64,000 nt of DNA from Chloroflexota bacterium (GCA_028875245.1 JAPPEU010000049.1:1-64000); one strand, 5' to 3'. Shown: positions 1 through 8,937, numbered from the stretch's first letter. Notes: a model not told the origin generated them from the sequence alone. Translations and numbers: made by a program.

Positions 1-964
1 GCCAGCCCAGGGCTTGAATCGTCACGCGCAGGTCCTGCTCGAAGCGGATCGGATCCGGGATATGCCAGCGATACATGCCAAAGCGCTGCTGGCTTTGATA
101 GAAACCGTCGGGCTTGATCACCTGTGGCAGACCAAGATAGGGCGTGCTGAAAGTGGCGTATTCGCGGTCCTGCCGGCCAAAGCACCAGGCGCCGCCGAAG
201 TAGTCTTCGGTGCCCGTGCCGCAGATTGTGGGGAAGTCGCTGTCGCCGTCCATGTAGAATTTAATCTCGCCCTCGCCCCACCAGCCGCGGTTATTGCTGC
301 CCCAGGCCATGTAGACACCCACATAATGCCCCATGCCCTTGACATTGTCCAAAACAGTATGCACATCCTTATAGGGCAGCGGGTTGCTGCGCCGCCATTG
401 CGCGTGCAAGTAGCCGACATCCTCCGGCACATCCGTGAGCGTGTAATCGAACTGATAGAACAGGGGCTGCACCGGCTTGTCCAGCAAGTTCTCGATGGTG
501 ACGCGGGCGCGCTTGCGGAAGGGCATTTCCCAATAGCTATTTAAGGCGCTGTCAGGGTTGGCCGATATGGGCATTGAATTCACATGGCAGTATTCCGTCC
601 AGCCGTTGCAGAAGAAGTCCCCCATTGGCGCCTCGATAGACGGGCTCTCTTCATCATCCCAATAGAAACGCAGGATCAGCGAGCGCCAATACTTGGAAAA
701 AGTGGTGATCCAAATATGCTGAATGGCGCCCGGGCCGTCAATCTCGGCCAGGGTGGCGACGCTGTTGGCTTCCAGGTGGATGCAGGGGGAGACCTTCCAG
801 CCCTGCCCTAAATCTTGCGCGGCTGACCAGGAGACGCCATCGGTGGACATGCCGCCCGCCCCTTTTTCGCCGCGGAAATTCTCCGCGCTGATGGAGCGTG
901 TCTTCGCCCTGGAAAGGCGCGATATATTGCCCATGTTCAAGTGCAAACCGTTGAAGTATTCCAT
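1..964 (-). CDS. GH172 (DUF2961) family glycoside hydrolase, C-terminus cut by window edge
   Basis: An uninterrupted reading frame runs from an ATG at 964 to the window edge, about 321 codons. It aligns along its length with the complete paralogue at 62461-63546 (361 aa), so roughly the last 30-40 residues are missing. Shared blocks include ARSISAENF-like and GAGGMSTDG near the N-terminus, LPYKD, YVGVYMAWGSNN, GWWGEGEIKFYMDGD and GTGTEDYFGG. DUF2961 proteins are now classed as GH172, which contains enzymes acting on difructose dianhydride and on D-arabinofuranosides of arabinan; the substrate here is unknown. No signal peptide is seen, so it is probably cytoplasmic. It lies 277 bp downstream of an Opp-type ABC importer on the same strand, suggesting that it processes the imported sugar. 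Confidence 0.85.
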   Translation of the reverse strand, partial: MEYFNGLHLNMGNISRLSRAKTRSISAENFRGEKGAGGMSTDGVSWSAAQDLGQGWKVSPCIHLEANSVATLAEIDGPGAIQHIWITTFSKYWRSLILRFYWDDEESPSIEAPMGDFFCNGWTEYCHVNSMPISANPDSALNSYWEMPFRKRARVTIENLLDKPVQPLFYQFDYTLTDVPEDVGYLHAQWRRSNPLPYKDVHTVLDNVKGMGHYVGVYMAWGSNNRGWWGEGEIKFYMDGDSDFPTICGTGTEDYFGGAWCFGRQDREYATFSTPYLGLPQVIKPDGFYQSQQRFGMYRWHIPDPIRFEQDLRVTIQALGW

Positions 965-1119
965 GCCTTCACCTCGTCAATCGTCTCGTTTTCGTGAACC
1001 TGCTCGCAATAATAACGGTAAGGGCGTCTGACGGTCAGTGTCTACACAGCTCTCTGTGTTTCCTTGATTCCTCTTATTTGATAATCCTATTAAATTCCGT
1101 CTTCAGTCATAGCGAAATC

Positions 1120-1218
1120 TGTAGGGACGAGACGGTGGCTCGCCCTACGAGCGCGCGCAATCGCAAGGACGGGCGTTTCAGCGCCGCGCGTAGACACTGC
1201 GGGTCAAACGCGCCTACA
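1120..1218. repeat. Intergenic TGTAGGG repeat block (family A)
   Basis: The block opens with TGTAGGGACGAGAC, runs through GCGTAGACACTGCGGGTC and ends with CGCGCCTACA. The flank just before it (1097-1122, containing TCATAGCGAAATCTGTAG) recurs at 61550-61576 and, inverted with one change, at 50075-50095. It occupies most of the gap between the GH172 gene and the ABC ATPase gene. Confidence 0.7.
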
Positions 1219-1241
1219 CCGATTCATCAGAAACTGGGTGA

Positions 1242-2261
1242 CTAGGACTGCAGGACCTCCGCATGCTTGCCGGTCGCTTGCGGATCGAAGTCGACGGGCT
1301 TGTAGCAGAGCGCCTGACGCTCGGCCGACACCTGAACGAGCGGTGGAATGCTGCGCTCGCAGATCGCTTCGACATAGCGGCAGCGTTTGGCGAATTTGCA
1401 GGCCTGCGCCTGAAACTCCTTGACTTCAAGATCGGGCAGCGCCAGGTCCCTTTCCCACTTGTGATCGACGGTCGGCACGGAATCGAGCAGCAGTTCGGTG
1501 TATGGATGCGCGGAATCGGTCAGGATTTGCTCTGAGGGCCCATATTCCACGACGCTGCCGCGGTACATGATGCCGATATAATCGCTGACGTAGTAGGCGG
1601 TCGAAAGATCATGCGTGATGTAAACAAAGCTGACCTTGTATTGTTCTTTGAGCTCGAGGAACAGGTTGACGATGTTCATGCGCAGCGAGGCGTCGATCAT
1701 GCTCACCGGTTCATCGGCGACGATCAGCTTGGGGCGCGGAATCAGGCTGCGGGCGACTGAGATGCGCTGCAGCTCCCCGCCTGAGAACTGATTGGCGTAT
1801 TTGCCTTCCACGCGCGAAAGATCCAGCCCGACCGATTCCAGGACTTCGGCGACGATCTCCCGCGCTTCTTTGCGGTTCCGCGCGATGTTCAGGCGCAGGG
1901 CGGCATTATAAAGATAGCGGTCGACCTTTTTCCGCGCGCTGAACGCCTCGAAGGGATTCTGAAAGATGGGCTGGACGGAACGATAATAGTCTTTCCCTTT
2001 CAGGCCGGCGCCGCCCTTTTCAAAGAGGGGATGCCCGTCTATGAGCACGTCGCCGGAGGTGGGGCGTTCCAGTTCCAGGATGATGCGGGCCAGCGTCGTT
2101 TTGCCGCTGCCCGATTCGCCGACGATGCTGAGGATAGACGGCGCGGCGGCGGGCAAACTCAGGCTGACATCGTCGACCGCCACCAAGCGCGTGCCGAAGA
2201 CCAGGCCGCCGATGCGGAAGGCTTTGCTGACGTTGCGCAGTTCCAGCAGGTTCTCGCTCAA
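1242..2261 (-). CDS. Opp/Dpp-type ABC transporter ATP-binding protein (OppF/DppF position)
   Basis: This 339-aa nucleotide-binding subunit energises import through the membrane permeases encoded upstream. It has a Walker A GESGSGKT at about residues 48-55, an ABC signature SGGELQ at about 160-165 and a Walker B VADEP at about 181-185. The C-terminal cysteine-containing tail after residue 280 is typical of oligopeptide-transporter ATPases. Its start overlaps the preceding ATPase stop by 4 bp, showing translational coupling. It is the last transporter gene of the operon before the GH172 gene. Confidence 0.93.
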   Translation of the reverse strand: MSENLLELRNVSKAFRIGGLVFGTRLVAVDDVSLSLPAAAPSILSIVGESGSGKTTLARIILELERPTSGDVLIDGHPLFEKGGAGLKGKDYYRSVQPIFQNPFEAFSARKKVDRYLYNAALRLNIARNRKEAREIVAEVLESVGLDLSRVEGKYANQFSGGELQRISVARSLIPRPKLIVADEPVSMIDASLRMNIVNLFLELKEQYKVSFVYITHDLSTAYYVSDYIGIMYRGSVVEYGPSEQILTDSAHPYTELLLDSVPTVDHKWERDLALPDLEVKEFQAQACKFAKRCRYVEAICERSIPPLVQVSAERQALCYKPVDFDPQATGKHAEVLQS

Positions 2262-3235
2262 GAGGCGCGCTCTCCGTAAAGATGGCAGGCGACGAAGTGA
2301 TCGGGCTCAATTTGAAGCAACTGGGGCTCCAGGTGACGGCAATGCTCCATCACTTTGGGGCAGCGGGCGGCGAAACGACAGCCGGAGGGCGGCTCAATCA
2401 GGTTCGGCGGGCGGCCGGAGATGCCCGTCCGCTGGCTGCGATCACCCACGCGCGGCAGCGATTGAATCAACATCTGCGTATAAGGATGCGCCGGACTGCG
2501 GAAGATGGCGTCGGTGGGGCCGTATTCAACCAGCTTGCCGGCGTACATGATGGCGAGCCGGTCGCTGATCTGATAATGCACGCCCATATCGTGGGAGACG
2601 ACGACCAGCGTGTTTTCCATCTGCCGCTGCAATTCGGTCAGCATCAGCAGGATGCCCTTTTGCACGACGACATCAAGCGCTGTGGTCGGCTCGTCAGCCA
2701 GGACGATTTGGGGATGGAGGAAGGTGCCCAGGGCGACCAGCACACGCTGTTTCATGCCGCCGCTCAGCTGATGCGGGTAAGATTTCAGCACCTCGATCGG
2801 CAATTCCAATTCTTTCAGATAAGCCGCCACCCGCTCGCGAATCGCCGTTTTGCCGACGGCCTTCAAGGGATGGTCTTTCGGCACAGCGTCAAAGAACTGG
2901 CTCTCAATGCGAATTACCGGATTGAGCACACTCATTGAGCCCTGCGGAATATAGGAGATGAACTCCCACCAATGCTTGCGGATTTCGCCCGGACCGATCG
3001 TTTTCACCTTGCCGGCGCCATCCGGGAAGTCGGCTTCGTAGCGGCCGGAGACGATCTGCAGGGGCGGTTGAATGTAGTCGTAAAGCACTTTCAGCAAGGT
3101 GGACTTGCCGCAGCCGGATTCGCCGGCGATGCCGACGACCTCGTTGGGGCGAATCTCAAAGGACAGGCCATCCACCGCCTGCACGACGCCGCGCGGCGTA
3201 TGGTAATGGCATTTTAGCGCCTGCAGCCTAAGCAT
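2258..3235 (-). CDS. Opp/Dpp-type ABC transporter ATP-binding protein (OppD/DppD position)
   Basis: This 325-aa partner ATPase has Walker A GESGCGKS at about residues 38-45, signature LSGGMKQR at about 157-164 and Walker [12 protein letters not shown] at about 178-188. The C-terminal oligopeptide-transporter domain contains CRFAARCPKV. It overlaps the permease gene upstream by 8 bp and the second ATPase downstream by 4 bp. The two ATPases should form the heterodimeric motor of one importer. Substrate cannot be read from this subunit. Confidence 0.93.
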   Translation of the reverse strand: MLRLQALKCHYHTPRGVVQAVDGLSFEIRPNEVVGIAGESGCGKSTLLKVLYDYIQPPLQIVSGRYEADFPDGAGKVKTIGPGEIRKHWWEFISYIPQGSMSVLNPVIRIESQFFDAVPKDHPLKAVGKTAIRERVAAYLKELELPIEVLKSYPHQLSGGMKQRVLVALGTFLHPQIVLADEPTTALDVVVQKGILLMLTELQRQMENTLVVVSHDMGVHYQISDRLAIMYAGKLVEYGPTDAIFRSPAHPYTQMLIQSLPRVGDRSQRTGISGRPPNLIEPPSGCRFAARCPKVMEHCRHLEPQLLQIEPDHFVACHLYGERAS

Positions 3236-4061
3236 CGCCGTGCCCTCGCCGTTCCGCCGACAGGCTGGAAATGCCGGTGGAAATCAAGAAGAGGCCGACG
3301 AACAAGACGATAATGGCGACCACCGGCGAGCCGATCCACCACCAGCGCTGCCCGAGCAGAGCCTGATGCTGCAGCGCCCAATAAATCGTGGTGCCCAGCG
3401 TCGCTTCTTCCAGGCTGGATAAGCCGATCACCGCCAGGCCCGATTCGGTGGCGATGGCGACAAGCACCGTGTTCACAAAATTGGCCATCGACCAACTGAA
3501 GATGTGGGGGACGATCTCTTCGGCCAGAATGGAAAAGGTGCTGGAGCCGGAGAAACGCGCCGTGTTGACAAATTGACGCTCGCGCATGCTCAGGGCGATC
3601 GAACGCATCTGGCGGGCGGGCCAGGGCCAGTTGAAGAGAATCAAGATGATGCTGATCAGCAAGAGGGAGGCGCGGCCCTGCAAAAGCGACGACATCAATA
3701 TCAGGATGGGCAAGGATGGCACGACGATGAAGACATCCGCCAGGAGTGTGATGACCCGGTCCGGGATGCCGCCGAGAAAGCCGGCCGCCAGCCCGGCGAA
3801 GACGCCGATCAGCGTGGCGAAGAAGGCGACAAACAGGCCGATGAAGAGCGAGTTTTGCGTCGCATAAGAGAGCAGCCAGAAGGTATCCTGCCCCAGATTG
3901 GTCGTGCCCAGCAGATGTTCGGCGCTGGGCTGGAGGTTGCGCGGGTGCCTGATCCAGCTGCGCGGGTCTTCCGGCGATGCAAAGGGCAAGATGCCGCCAA
4001 GAATGATGAAGGCGGCCAGGATTATCAGGCCGACCGTGAGTCGCGGGCTCCTTAGGCGCAT
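3228..4061 (-). CDS. Opp/Dpp-type ABC transporter permease (OppC/DppC position)
   Basis: This 277-aa inner-membrane permease begins with a transmembrane helix (LTVGLIILAAFIILGGILPF, about residues 8-27), followed by the external loop with HLLGTTNLGQDTFW that is typical of DppC-type subunits. Further hydrophobic segments lie around 70-95, 105-125 and 240-262. The coupling-loop region with EEIVPHI lies near residue 180. It starts 2 bp after the stop of the DppB-type gene and overlaps the DppD-type ATPase gene by 8 bp. Confidence 0.93.
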   Translation of the reverse strand: MRLRSPRLTVGLIILAAFIILGGILPFASPEDPRSWIRHPRNLQPSAEHLLGTTNLGQDTFWLLSYATQNSLFIGLFVAFFATLIGVFAGLAAGFLGGIPDRVITLLADVFIVVPSLPILILMSSLLQGRASLLLISIILILFNWPWPARQMRSIALSMRERQFVNTARFSGSSTFSILAEEIVPHIFSWSMANFVNTVLVAIATESGLAVIGLSSLEEATLGTTIYWALQHQALLGQRWWWIGSPVVAIIVLFVGLFLISTGISSLSAERRGHGDA

Positions 4062-4063
4062 CG

Positions 4064-5062
4064 TTATCGCTGCCTGATTCGTGGATCAAAGAAGGGGTAG
4101 AGCAGGTCGATGATCAGGGTCGCCGACGCGACGGCGATGATGGAAATCGATATCGTGCCCATCAGCAGGTTGTAATCAGCCTGCAAGACGGCGTTATAGG
4201 TGATGGTGCCCAGGCCGGGATAACCGAAGAGGATTTCGGTAATGAGCGCGCCGTTGAAGATCGCGCCGATCTGCAGCGCCAAGACCGTGACCTGCGGCAG
4301 GATGGCGTTGCGCATGACGTAGGCGGTCATGATCCTGCCTTCGCCCGCGCCCTTCAGCTTGGCGAAATAGACAAAATCTTCTTCCGAGATGCTTGAGGCG
4401 AGCGCCTTCATGCTCAGCACCCACCAGCCGAAGCCGACGATGACGATGGACAGCGCCGGCAAGACCGAGTTGTAAATCACGCTGGATATGAATTGGGGCG
4501 ACCAGGCCTGGCCGCGGATGGAGAAGAAGAGCGGGAAAATGGGGTTGATATGGATGAACAGGATAATCAAGATGAGGGCGGTGATGTAATAAGGAATAGG
4601 ATAGACCAGGATGGCGATGACTTCCAGCGCGCGCGAGGAGAGCCAGCGGCTCCGGTAACCGGCCAGCAGGCCAATCGCGTTGCCCAGGATCCAGGCGATG
4701 ATGGTCGATGTCAGCAGCAGGCCGAGCGTCCAGGGCAGCGCCCGCCCGATCACTTCGTTGACCGGCGTAGGAAAGAGTGACAGTGAAGGACCGAAGTCAC
4801 GCGTCAGGAAGGTGCGCTGGAAGAAGCCGAAATACTGCTCCGCCAAGGTCCCTTCCAGGCCGAAAGCCTGCGTCAATGTGGCGCGCATCGCCTCGACCTG
4901 TTCCGCTTCCATATAGGCGCCTTGGCTCATGATACGGCCCAGCATCGACTCAACCGGATCCGACGGCAGGAAGCGCGGCACGAAGAAGACGACGGTGATG
5001 CCGATCCAGATCACCAGCACATAGGCGATGATTCGCGTGATCACGAACTTGGCGAATTGCAT
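4064..5062 (-). CDS. Opp/Dpp-type ABC transporter permease (OppB/DppB position)
   Basis: The product is a 332-aa permease starting MQFAKFVITRIIAYVLVIW, with an N-terminal membrane anchor, the PSDPVESMLG loop and a C-terminal DLLYPFFDPRIR, all typical of DppB-type subunits. A longer frame begins at 5098, but its extra codons lie inside a palindromic repeat (5084-5113). The ATG at 5062, with AGGTCACAAG before it, fits the family N-terminus better. The gap to the upstream binding-protein gene holds that repeat hairpin, which may set expression of the downstream genes. Confidence 0.92.
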   Translation of the reverse strand: MQFAKFVITRIIAYVLVIWIGITVVFFVPRFLPSDPVESMLGRIMSQGAYMEAEQVEAMRATLTQAFGLEGTLAEQYFGFFQRTFLTRDFGPSLSLFPTPVNEVIGRALPWTLGLLLTSTIIAWILGNAIGLLAGYRSRWLSSRALEVIAILVYPIPYYITALILIILFIHINPIFPLFFSIRGQAWSPQFISSVIYNSVLPALSIVIVGFGWWVLSMKALASSISEEDFVYFAKLKGAGEGRIMTAYVMRNAILPQVTVLALQIGAIFNGALITEILFGYPGLGTITYNAVLQADYNLLMGTISISIIAVASATLIIDLLYPFFDPRIRQR

Positions 5063-5083
5063 CTTGTGACCTGATTTGACTGT

Positions 5084-5113
5084 TCTGGGGCGATACAAGT
5101 ATCGCCCCTACAT
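5084..5113. repeat. Perfect palindrome of repeat family A between binding-protein and permease genes
   Basis: GGGGCGATAC (5087-5096) and GTATCGCCCC (5099-5108) are perfect 10-bp inverted arms separated by AA and followed by TACA. It sits inside the transporter operon between the solute-binding-protein gene and the first permease gene. There is no T-run after it on the transcribed strand, so mRNA stabilisation or processing is more likely than simple termination. Confidence 0.8.
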
Positions 5114-5133
5114 TGCGAAAGAACCAGAGCGGG

Positions 5134-7035
5134 CTAGCCGTCGGATTTGGGCTGGATGAAGGGCATGTGGTACTTGAACAGCGACCACCACCACCAGGGT
5201 CCTTCGTAGAAGTTGTCGGCGGTGGGCATGCCGTCCCAGTAGGTCGTGACGACCGGCACGAATTTCGAGGTGCCGAACATCGGCAGCCAGGGCCGCTCGA
5301 CGATGAACTGCTTTTCGAATTCCGTCAGCAGCGGGATGGTGTCCGGATGGTCGCTGGGCAGCGGCGCGATCTGATCGAGGATGCCGCTCAGCGCATCGCT
5401 ATCATAGCGCTGGTTGTTGCCTGGCGCAGGCTGACCGATCGGCACGATGTGGCGCTTGTGCCAAAAGGCGTCCAGCAGATCCCAGCTATCGGGCAGGGCG
5501 CCGCAACCGGGCCAATACGAACCGGCGTCGAAAGTGCCGTTGCTGTAATTGCTCCAGAACGTGCCGCCGTCCATCTGCTGCACGGTGGCGTCGATGCCGA
5601 AGGCGCGCCAGTTGTCGGCGACGGCGAAAGCCAGACGCTGCGACTGCACCTCGAAGTTGGAGGGCGAGTTGATGGTGATCTGCCAGGGCGAGCCGTCGGG
5701 TTTATGCCAGGCGCCATCTTGCAGCGTGAAGCCCTCGGCTTCCAGCATCTCGGTTGCTTTGTCCGGATCATGCTTCCACCAGCCGACGCCGAAGAGATCC
5801 ACCAGCGCCTCTTCACTGTCAGGCAAGCCTTCGACGCCTTGCTCGGCGAGGATCGCGGCGATGTCGACGGCATAATTCGGATCGAATGGCTGATAGCCGT
5901 CTTCGAAAGCGAACTCGGTCATCCAATCGCGCATGGGTTTATGGAAGGCGTCATGAATAACCTGAACCGGCGGGACAGCCAGCGGCGATACGCGCAGGAT
6001 GCCGGCGAATGTGGCAAGACCGACGCTCTTGATGTCGGTTGCCAGCGCCATCGCCCAGCGCACGTTCTGGTTGTCCCAGGGTGCCTGCGTGTTGGAGAAG
6101 ACGATGCCGCGCTCGCAGGGGTCGTCGAAGTTGGCATAGGGGAAGTTTTCGTGCCAGGCGCGCGCGTTCGGATTGCCTTCGCGCAAGATATCCCAAGCCT
6201 CGGGCGAGATATCGGTGAAGATATCCAGTTGGTTTTGGATGCCGGCGATGATGCGGCGCTCTTCCGTGCCATAAAAGCGGAAGAGCACGTATTCAGGACC
6301 GGGCTCGCCGAAGATCTGGCCGACATCGGTATGCTGCCAGTCTTCGCGCTTGGTATAGAGGAACCAGTTGCCGTTGGGATCGACATCGGTCATGGTGTAG
6401 GGTCCGCTGGCAACCGGCGGATAATTCTGGAAGGTGGCCGGGTCTTCGTTCTCCCAGATGTGCTTGGGCACCATGCGGAAGTTGTCGCCCCAGATGTGGA
6501 CGCCGAGCGTATAAGCCAGGCGCGGCTCCGAACGCTTCAAATTGAGAATTATCGTCAAGTCGTCAACCACTTCATAGTTGTCGATAACTTGCGACAGAAA
6601 GCCGCTGTAGGGAAACTCCGGCGTATTCAAAATCATGTCGATGTTGAATGCCATATCGGCGGTCGTGATCGGCTCGCCATCGCTCCAGCGCAAGTTGTCG
6701 CGCAGGCTAACGCGGAAGCTGGTGAAATCGTCGTTGAGCGCTTCGGGCATTTCCGCCGCCAAAGCCGGGAACTGCTCGCCGGTGGCCGTGTTGATCTCCC
6801 ACAATGTCGAGTAAATCAACTGGTGCAAGCCCGCGCTCATGTGGGTGCCCGCTTGATAGGGGTTGGTCTGCGTCGGATTATTGATCCGGCCGCCAAGCTG
6901 GTCGACGATCAAGGTCGTCGCCCGGGGCGTGCCCACTTCGGTCTGCTCTTGCGCCGAGACGAGGGCGGCGGGCAGCATGATGAATAGCGACAGCAGAAGC
7001 GGCAAAATGACGAGCCGCGTGTATTTCCTGGTCAT
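5134..7035 (-). CDS. Family 5 extracellular solute-binding protein of an Opp/Dpp-type ABC importer
   Basis: This 633-aa protein has a signal peptide (basic MTRKYTR, hydrophobic LVILPLLLSLFIMLPAALV, cleavage near SAQEQ). It is the extracytoplasmic ligand receptor for the importer encoded downstream (4064-1242). The body shows the SBP_bac_5 pattern, including NLRWSDGEPITTADMAF near 120-140. It is rich in tryptophan and tyrosine and ends near GPWWWWSLFKYH. Such aromatic richness and the GH172 gene at the operon end suggest a carbohydrate ligand, although the family also binds peptides. A good AGGAG lies 7 nt before the ATG. Confidence 0.9.
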   Translation of the reverse strand: MTRKYTRLVILPLLLSLFIMLPAALVSAQEQTEVGTPRATTLIVDQLGGRINNPTQTNPYQAGTHMSAGLHQLIYSTLWEINTATGEQFPALAAEMPEALNDDFTSFRVSLRDNLRWSDGEPITTADMAFNIDMILNTPEFPYSGFLSQVIDNYEVVDDLTIILNLKRSEPRLAYTLGVHIWGDNFRMVPKHIWENEDPATFQNYPPVASGPYTMTDVDPNGNWFLYTKREDWQHTDVGQIFGEPGPEYVLFRFYGTEERRIIAGIQNQLDIFTDISPEAWDILREGNPNARAWHENFPYANFDDPCERGIVFSNTQAPWDNQNVRWAMALATDIKSVGLATFAGILRVSPLAVPPVQVIHDAFHKPMRDWMTEFAFEDGYQPFDPNYAVDIAAILAEQGVEGLPDSEEALVDLFGVGWWKHDPDKATEMLEAEGFTLQDGAWHKPDGSPWQITINSPSNFEVQSQRLAFAVADNWRAFGIDATVQQMDGGTFWSNYSNGTFDAGSYWPGCGALPDSWDLLDAFWHKRHIVPIGQPAPGNNQRYDSDALSGILDQIAPLPSDHPDTIPLLTEFEKQFIVERPWLPMFGTSKFVPVVTTYWDGMPTADNFYEGPWWWWSLFKYHMPFIQPKSDG

Positions 7036-7362
7036 GGAAAATCTCCTGAAATCTTATCTTTGCTAAGGGCCTTTCACTTGCAACGTGTACTGATAAGCTG
7101 TCACGCTCCTTTCCTCTGGTTCCGGCTCTGAATTTTGTGGGCTGCGGCAAGGGCATAATGTCGCATGTACAATAACACATTTGAACTGACGAACCAACAA
7201 ATTGCCGCGCAGCAATCCGGCGCGTCCTGACAGCTTGCGTATCAGGCGCCGTCCAATTTTTCGCCCGCCCACCCCCGCTGAACTGTATCGGAGCGGAACT
7301 GAATTATCCACTCGTTCATGCTATAGTCGAATTCAACGCTAGAAGGAAGGCGCAATTCATTG
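7036..7362. other. Divergent intergenic region between transporter operon and dehydratase gene
   Basis: This 327-bp gap separates two divergent transcription units, so it should carry promoters in both directions. I see a possible -10 TATAGT at 7322-7327 for the plus-strand gene but no convincing -35. No repeat of the dispersed families and no coding sequence were recognised. Confidence 0.5.
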
Positions 7363-8325
7363 ATGATCTCATTGTCGGACATCCACGAAGCAGCGGCAAA
7401 CGTGAAGCAATACACGCTCCGCACGCCGCAGCGGCCGTCGCCGAAGCTCAGCGCGCGCTTGGGAACCCATGTCGAGCTCAAGCTGGAGATGGCGCAGCAC
7501 AGCGGCTCCTTCAAGACGCGCGGCGCTTTTCATCAGATGACGGCGTTGGGCGAGGCGGCGCTGGCGGACGGCGTGGTGGCGGTGAGCGGGGGCAACTTCG
7601 CGCGGGCGGTCGGCTATTGCAGCGGCGCGCTCGGCGTCGACGCGGTCGTCTGCATGCCGGAGAATGCGCCGCAAGGCTCGATCGCGGCCACGCGCGATTA
7701 TGGCGCCAGCGTCGAGTTGTTGCCGGATGCGGTCGCCGCCTTCGCCCGGGCGGAGGAATATGCCGCGGACGGGCGCAGCAATCTGCATCCATTCGATAAT
7801 GCGCAGCAGGTGGCCGGCAATGGCATCGTCGGCTTGGAGATCATGAAAGATTGCCCGGATTTGACCGATATCATCGTCAGCATCGGTGGCGGCGGGCTCA
7901 TCGCCGGCATCATATCGGCGATCAAAGCGGTCATGCCGGCAGCGCGCGTTTGGGGCGTCGAGCCGGAATTGGCGCCGACGATGCAGCGATCGCTGGCGGC
8001 GGACGAACTCGTCAATATCCAGCCGGCGTCGCTCACCAAGACCCTGGGCGCGCCTTTTGTCAGCCAGACGGCCTTCGAGCTATGCCGCCGGCATTTGGAA
8101 GATTTGATCCTCGTCAGCGACTTGGAGATGATCGCCGCGCAGCAATTCTTCATCAAAGAGGCGGGCATCATGCCGGAGTTGGCGGCGGCCAGCACCTTGG
8201 CGGCGGCTGACAAGATCCGGGCAAGGTTGACGCCGCAGGATCGGCTCGTGCTGCTGATTTGCGGCTGCAACGACTCGCCTGCCGAGGCAGCAAGATACGC
8301 GGCCATGCTCGCTGGCGGCGCTTGA
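7363..8325 (+). CDS. Threonine/serine dehydratase-like PLP enzyme (fold type II)
   Basis: This 320-aa protein of the tryptophan-synthase-beta fold family has the PLP lysine in SGSFKTRGAF (about residues 46-55) and the phosphate-binding glycine loop in SIGGGGLIAG near residue 170. It lacks a C-terminal ACT domain, so it resembles catabolic threonine/serine ammonia-lyases or serine racemases rather than the regulated biosynthetic IlvA. The ATG at 7363 is preceded by AAGGAAGG; a TTG at 7360 is an equally possible start. A second, different member of the family lies at 52534-53466. Exact substrate is not established. Confidence 0.85.
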   Translation: MISLSDIHEAAANVKQYTLRTPQRPSPKLSARLGTHVELKLEMAQHSGSFKTRGAFHQMTALGEAALADGVVAVSGGNFARAVGYCSGALGVDAVVCMPENAPQGSIAATRDYGASVELLPDAVAAFARAEEYAADGRSNLHPFDNAQQVAGNGIVGLEIMKDCPDLTDIIVSIGGGGLIAGIISAIKAVMPAARVWGVEPELAPTMQRSLAADELVNIQPASLTKTLGAPFVSQTAFELCRRHLEDLILVSDLEMIAAQQFFIKEAGIMPELAAASTLAAADKIRARLTPQDRLVLLICGCNDSPAEAARYAAMLAGGA

Positions 8326-8393
8326 TTGCAGCCGAGCGCGAGTCACGATTTGGCTCATAAAAATTACCAACCCGCAAATATAGGAGTCTGTAG

Positions 8394-8593
8394 GGCTTGT
8401 CCGGTACGCTAGCGAAATTGTCGCTTTTTCTACCCCATCCCCCGGCCCCTTCCCCGAATCATCAGGGAAGGGGAGCTTTTCTTGGCGAATTAAGTAGAAA
8501 TCTGTCGCCCTTCGCAAGTTACGCTCGCATTTCAGTTTCGTTTTGGTGTAATTTCAGTTGTTGTTGCATAAGAAATGCAGTACCGGACAAGCC
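8394..8593. repeat. Candidate small inverted-repeat element
   Basis: GGCTTGTCCGGTAC (8394-8407) and its exact reverse complement (8580-8593) bound about 170 bp. The interior includes CCCCGGCCCCTTCCCC and CAGGGAAGGGGAG. TGTAGG or TTGTAGG flanks the arms. It encodes nothing recognisable. It could be a MITE-like element or two fortuitously inverted repeat ends. Confidence 0.5.
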
Positions 8594-8594
8594 T

Positions 8595-8715
8595 TGTAGG
8601 GGCGTTTGACCCGCAGTGTCGGCGGTCAGTGTCTACGCGACCTATGTCGCGGCGGCGAAAGGCCCGCGCATGTGAAAGTGCGCGCCTTAGGGCGAGCCAC
8701 CGTCTCACCCCTACC
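8595..8715. repeat. Family A repeat block
   Basis: It opens TGTAGGGGCGTTTGACCCGC, contains GGTCAGTGTCTACGCG (inverse of the GCGTAGACACTG motif seen in other copies) and GGGCGAGCCACCGTCTC, and closes with ACCCCTACC. This is the long, composite form of the repeat. Confidence 0.7.
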
Positions 8716-8763
8716 GATTTCAGTAAAACCAAGTAAGTAATTGAAATCTTACAATTAGAAGAA

Positions 8764-8791
8764 CTGTAGGGGCGTTTCGCTGAAACGCCCG
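8764..8791. repeat. Family A repeat, short palindromic form
   Basis: CTGTAGGGGCGTTTCGCTG is followed by AAACGCCC. GGGCGTTTC and GAAACGCCC form a strong hairpin. The same GGGCGTTTCGCTGAAACGCCC core occurs at 50167-50190. Confidence 0.75.
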
Positions 8792-8937
8792 AAAAATGAA
8801 AACACCTTATTTGGCTTTCTCCGCGCTCTCTGCGTTCTCTGTAGTTCATTTTTTGCGTGACTTACTTGCACTTACTGCGAGCGCGGAGGATGGGCGAGCC
8901 TGCGCGAGTTCGATTGCCTTTGCGCCTTCACCACCAA

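Larger units (their letters stand above)
8326..8937. other. Repeat-filled intergenic region, 612 bp
   Basis: No gene was recognised. The gap holds a 14-bp inverted repeat pair (8394-8407 / 8580-8593), a C-rich family B fragment (8430-8480), two family A blocks (8595-8715, 8764-8791) and a fragment resembling the CACAGAG family (about 8815-8850). It is a nested repeat region between two convergent genes. Confidence 0.7.

Noticed and set aside
5113..6987. A 624-codon open frame antisense to the solute-binding-protein gene
   Set aside because: Its composition is what GC-rich coding on the other strand produces; no family motif, signal or RBS, while the opposite strand has a complete SBP gene with a signal peptide.
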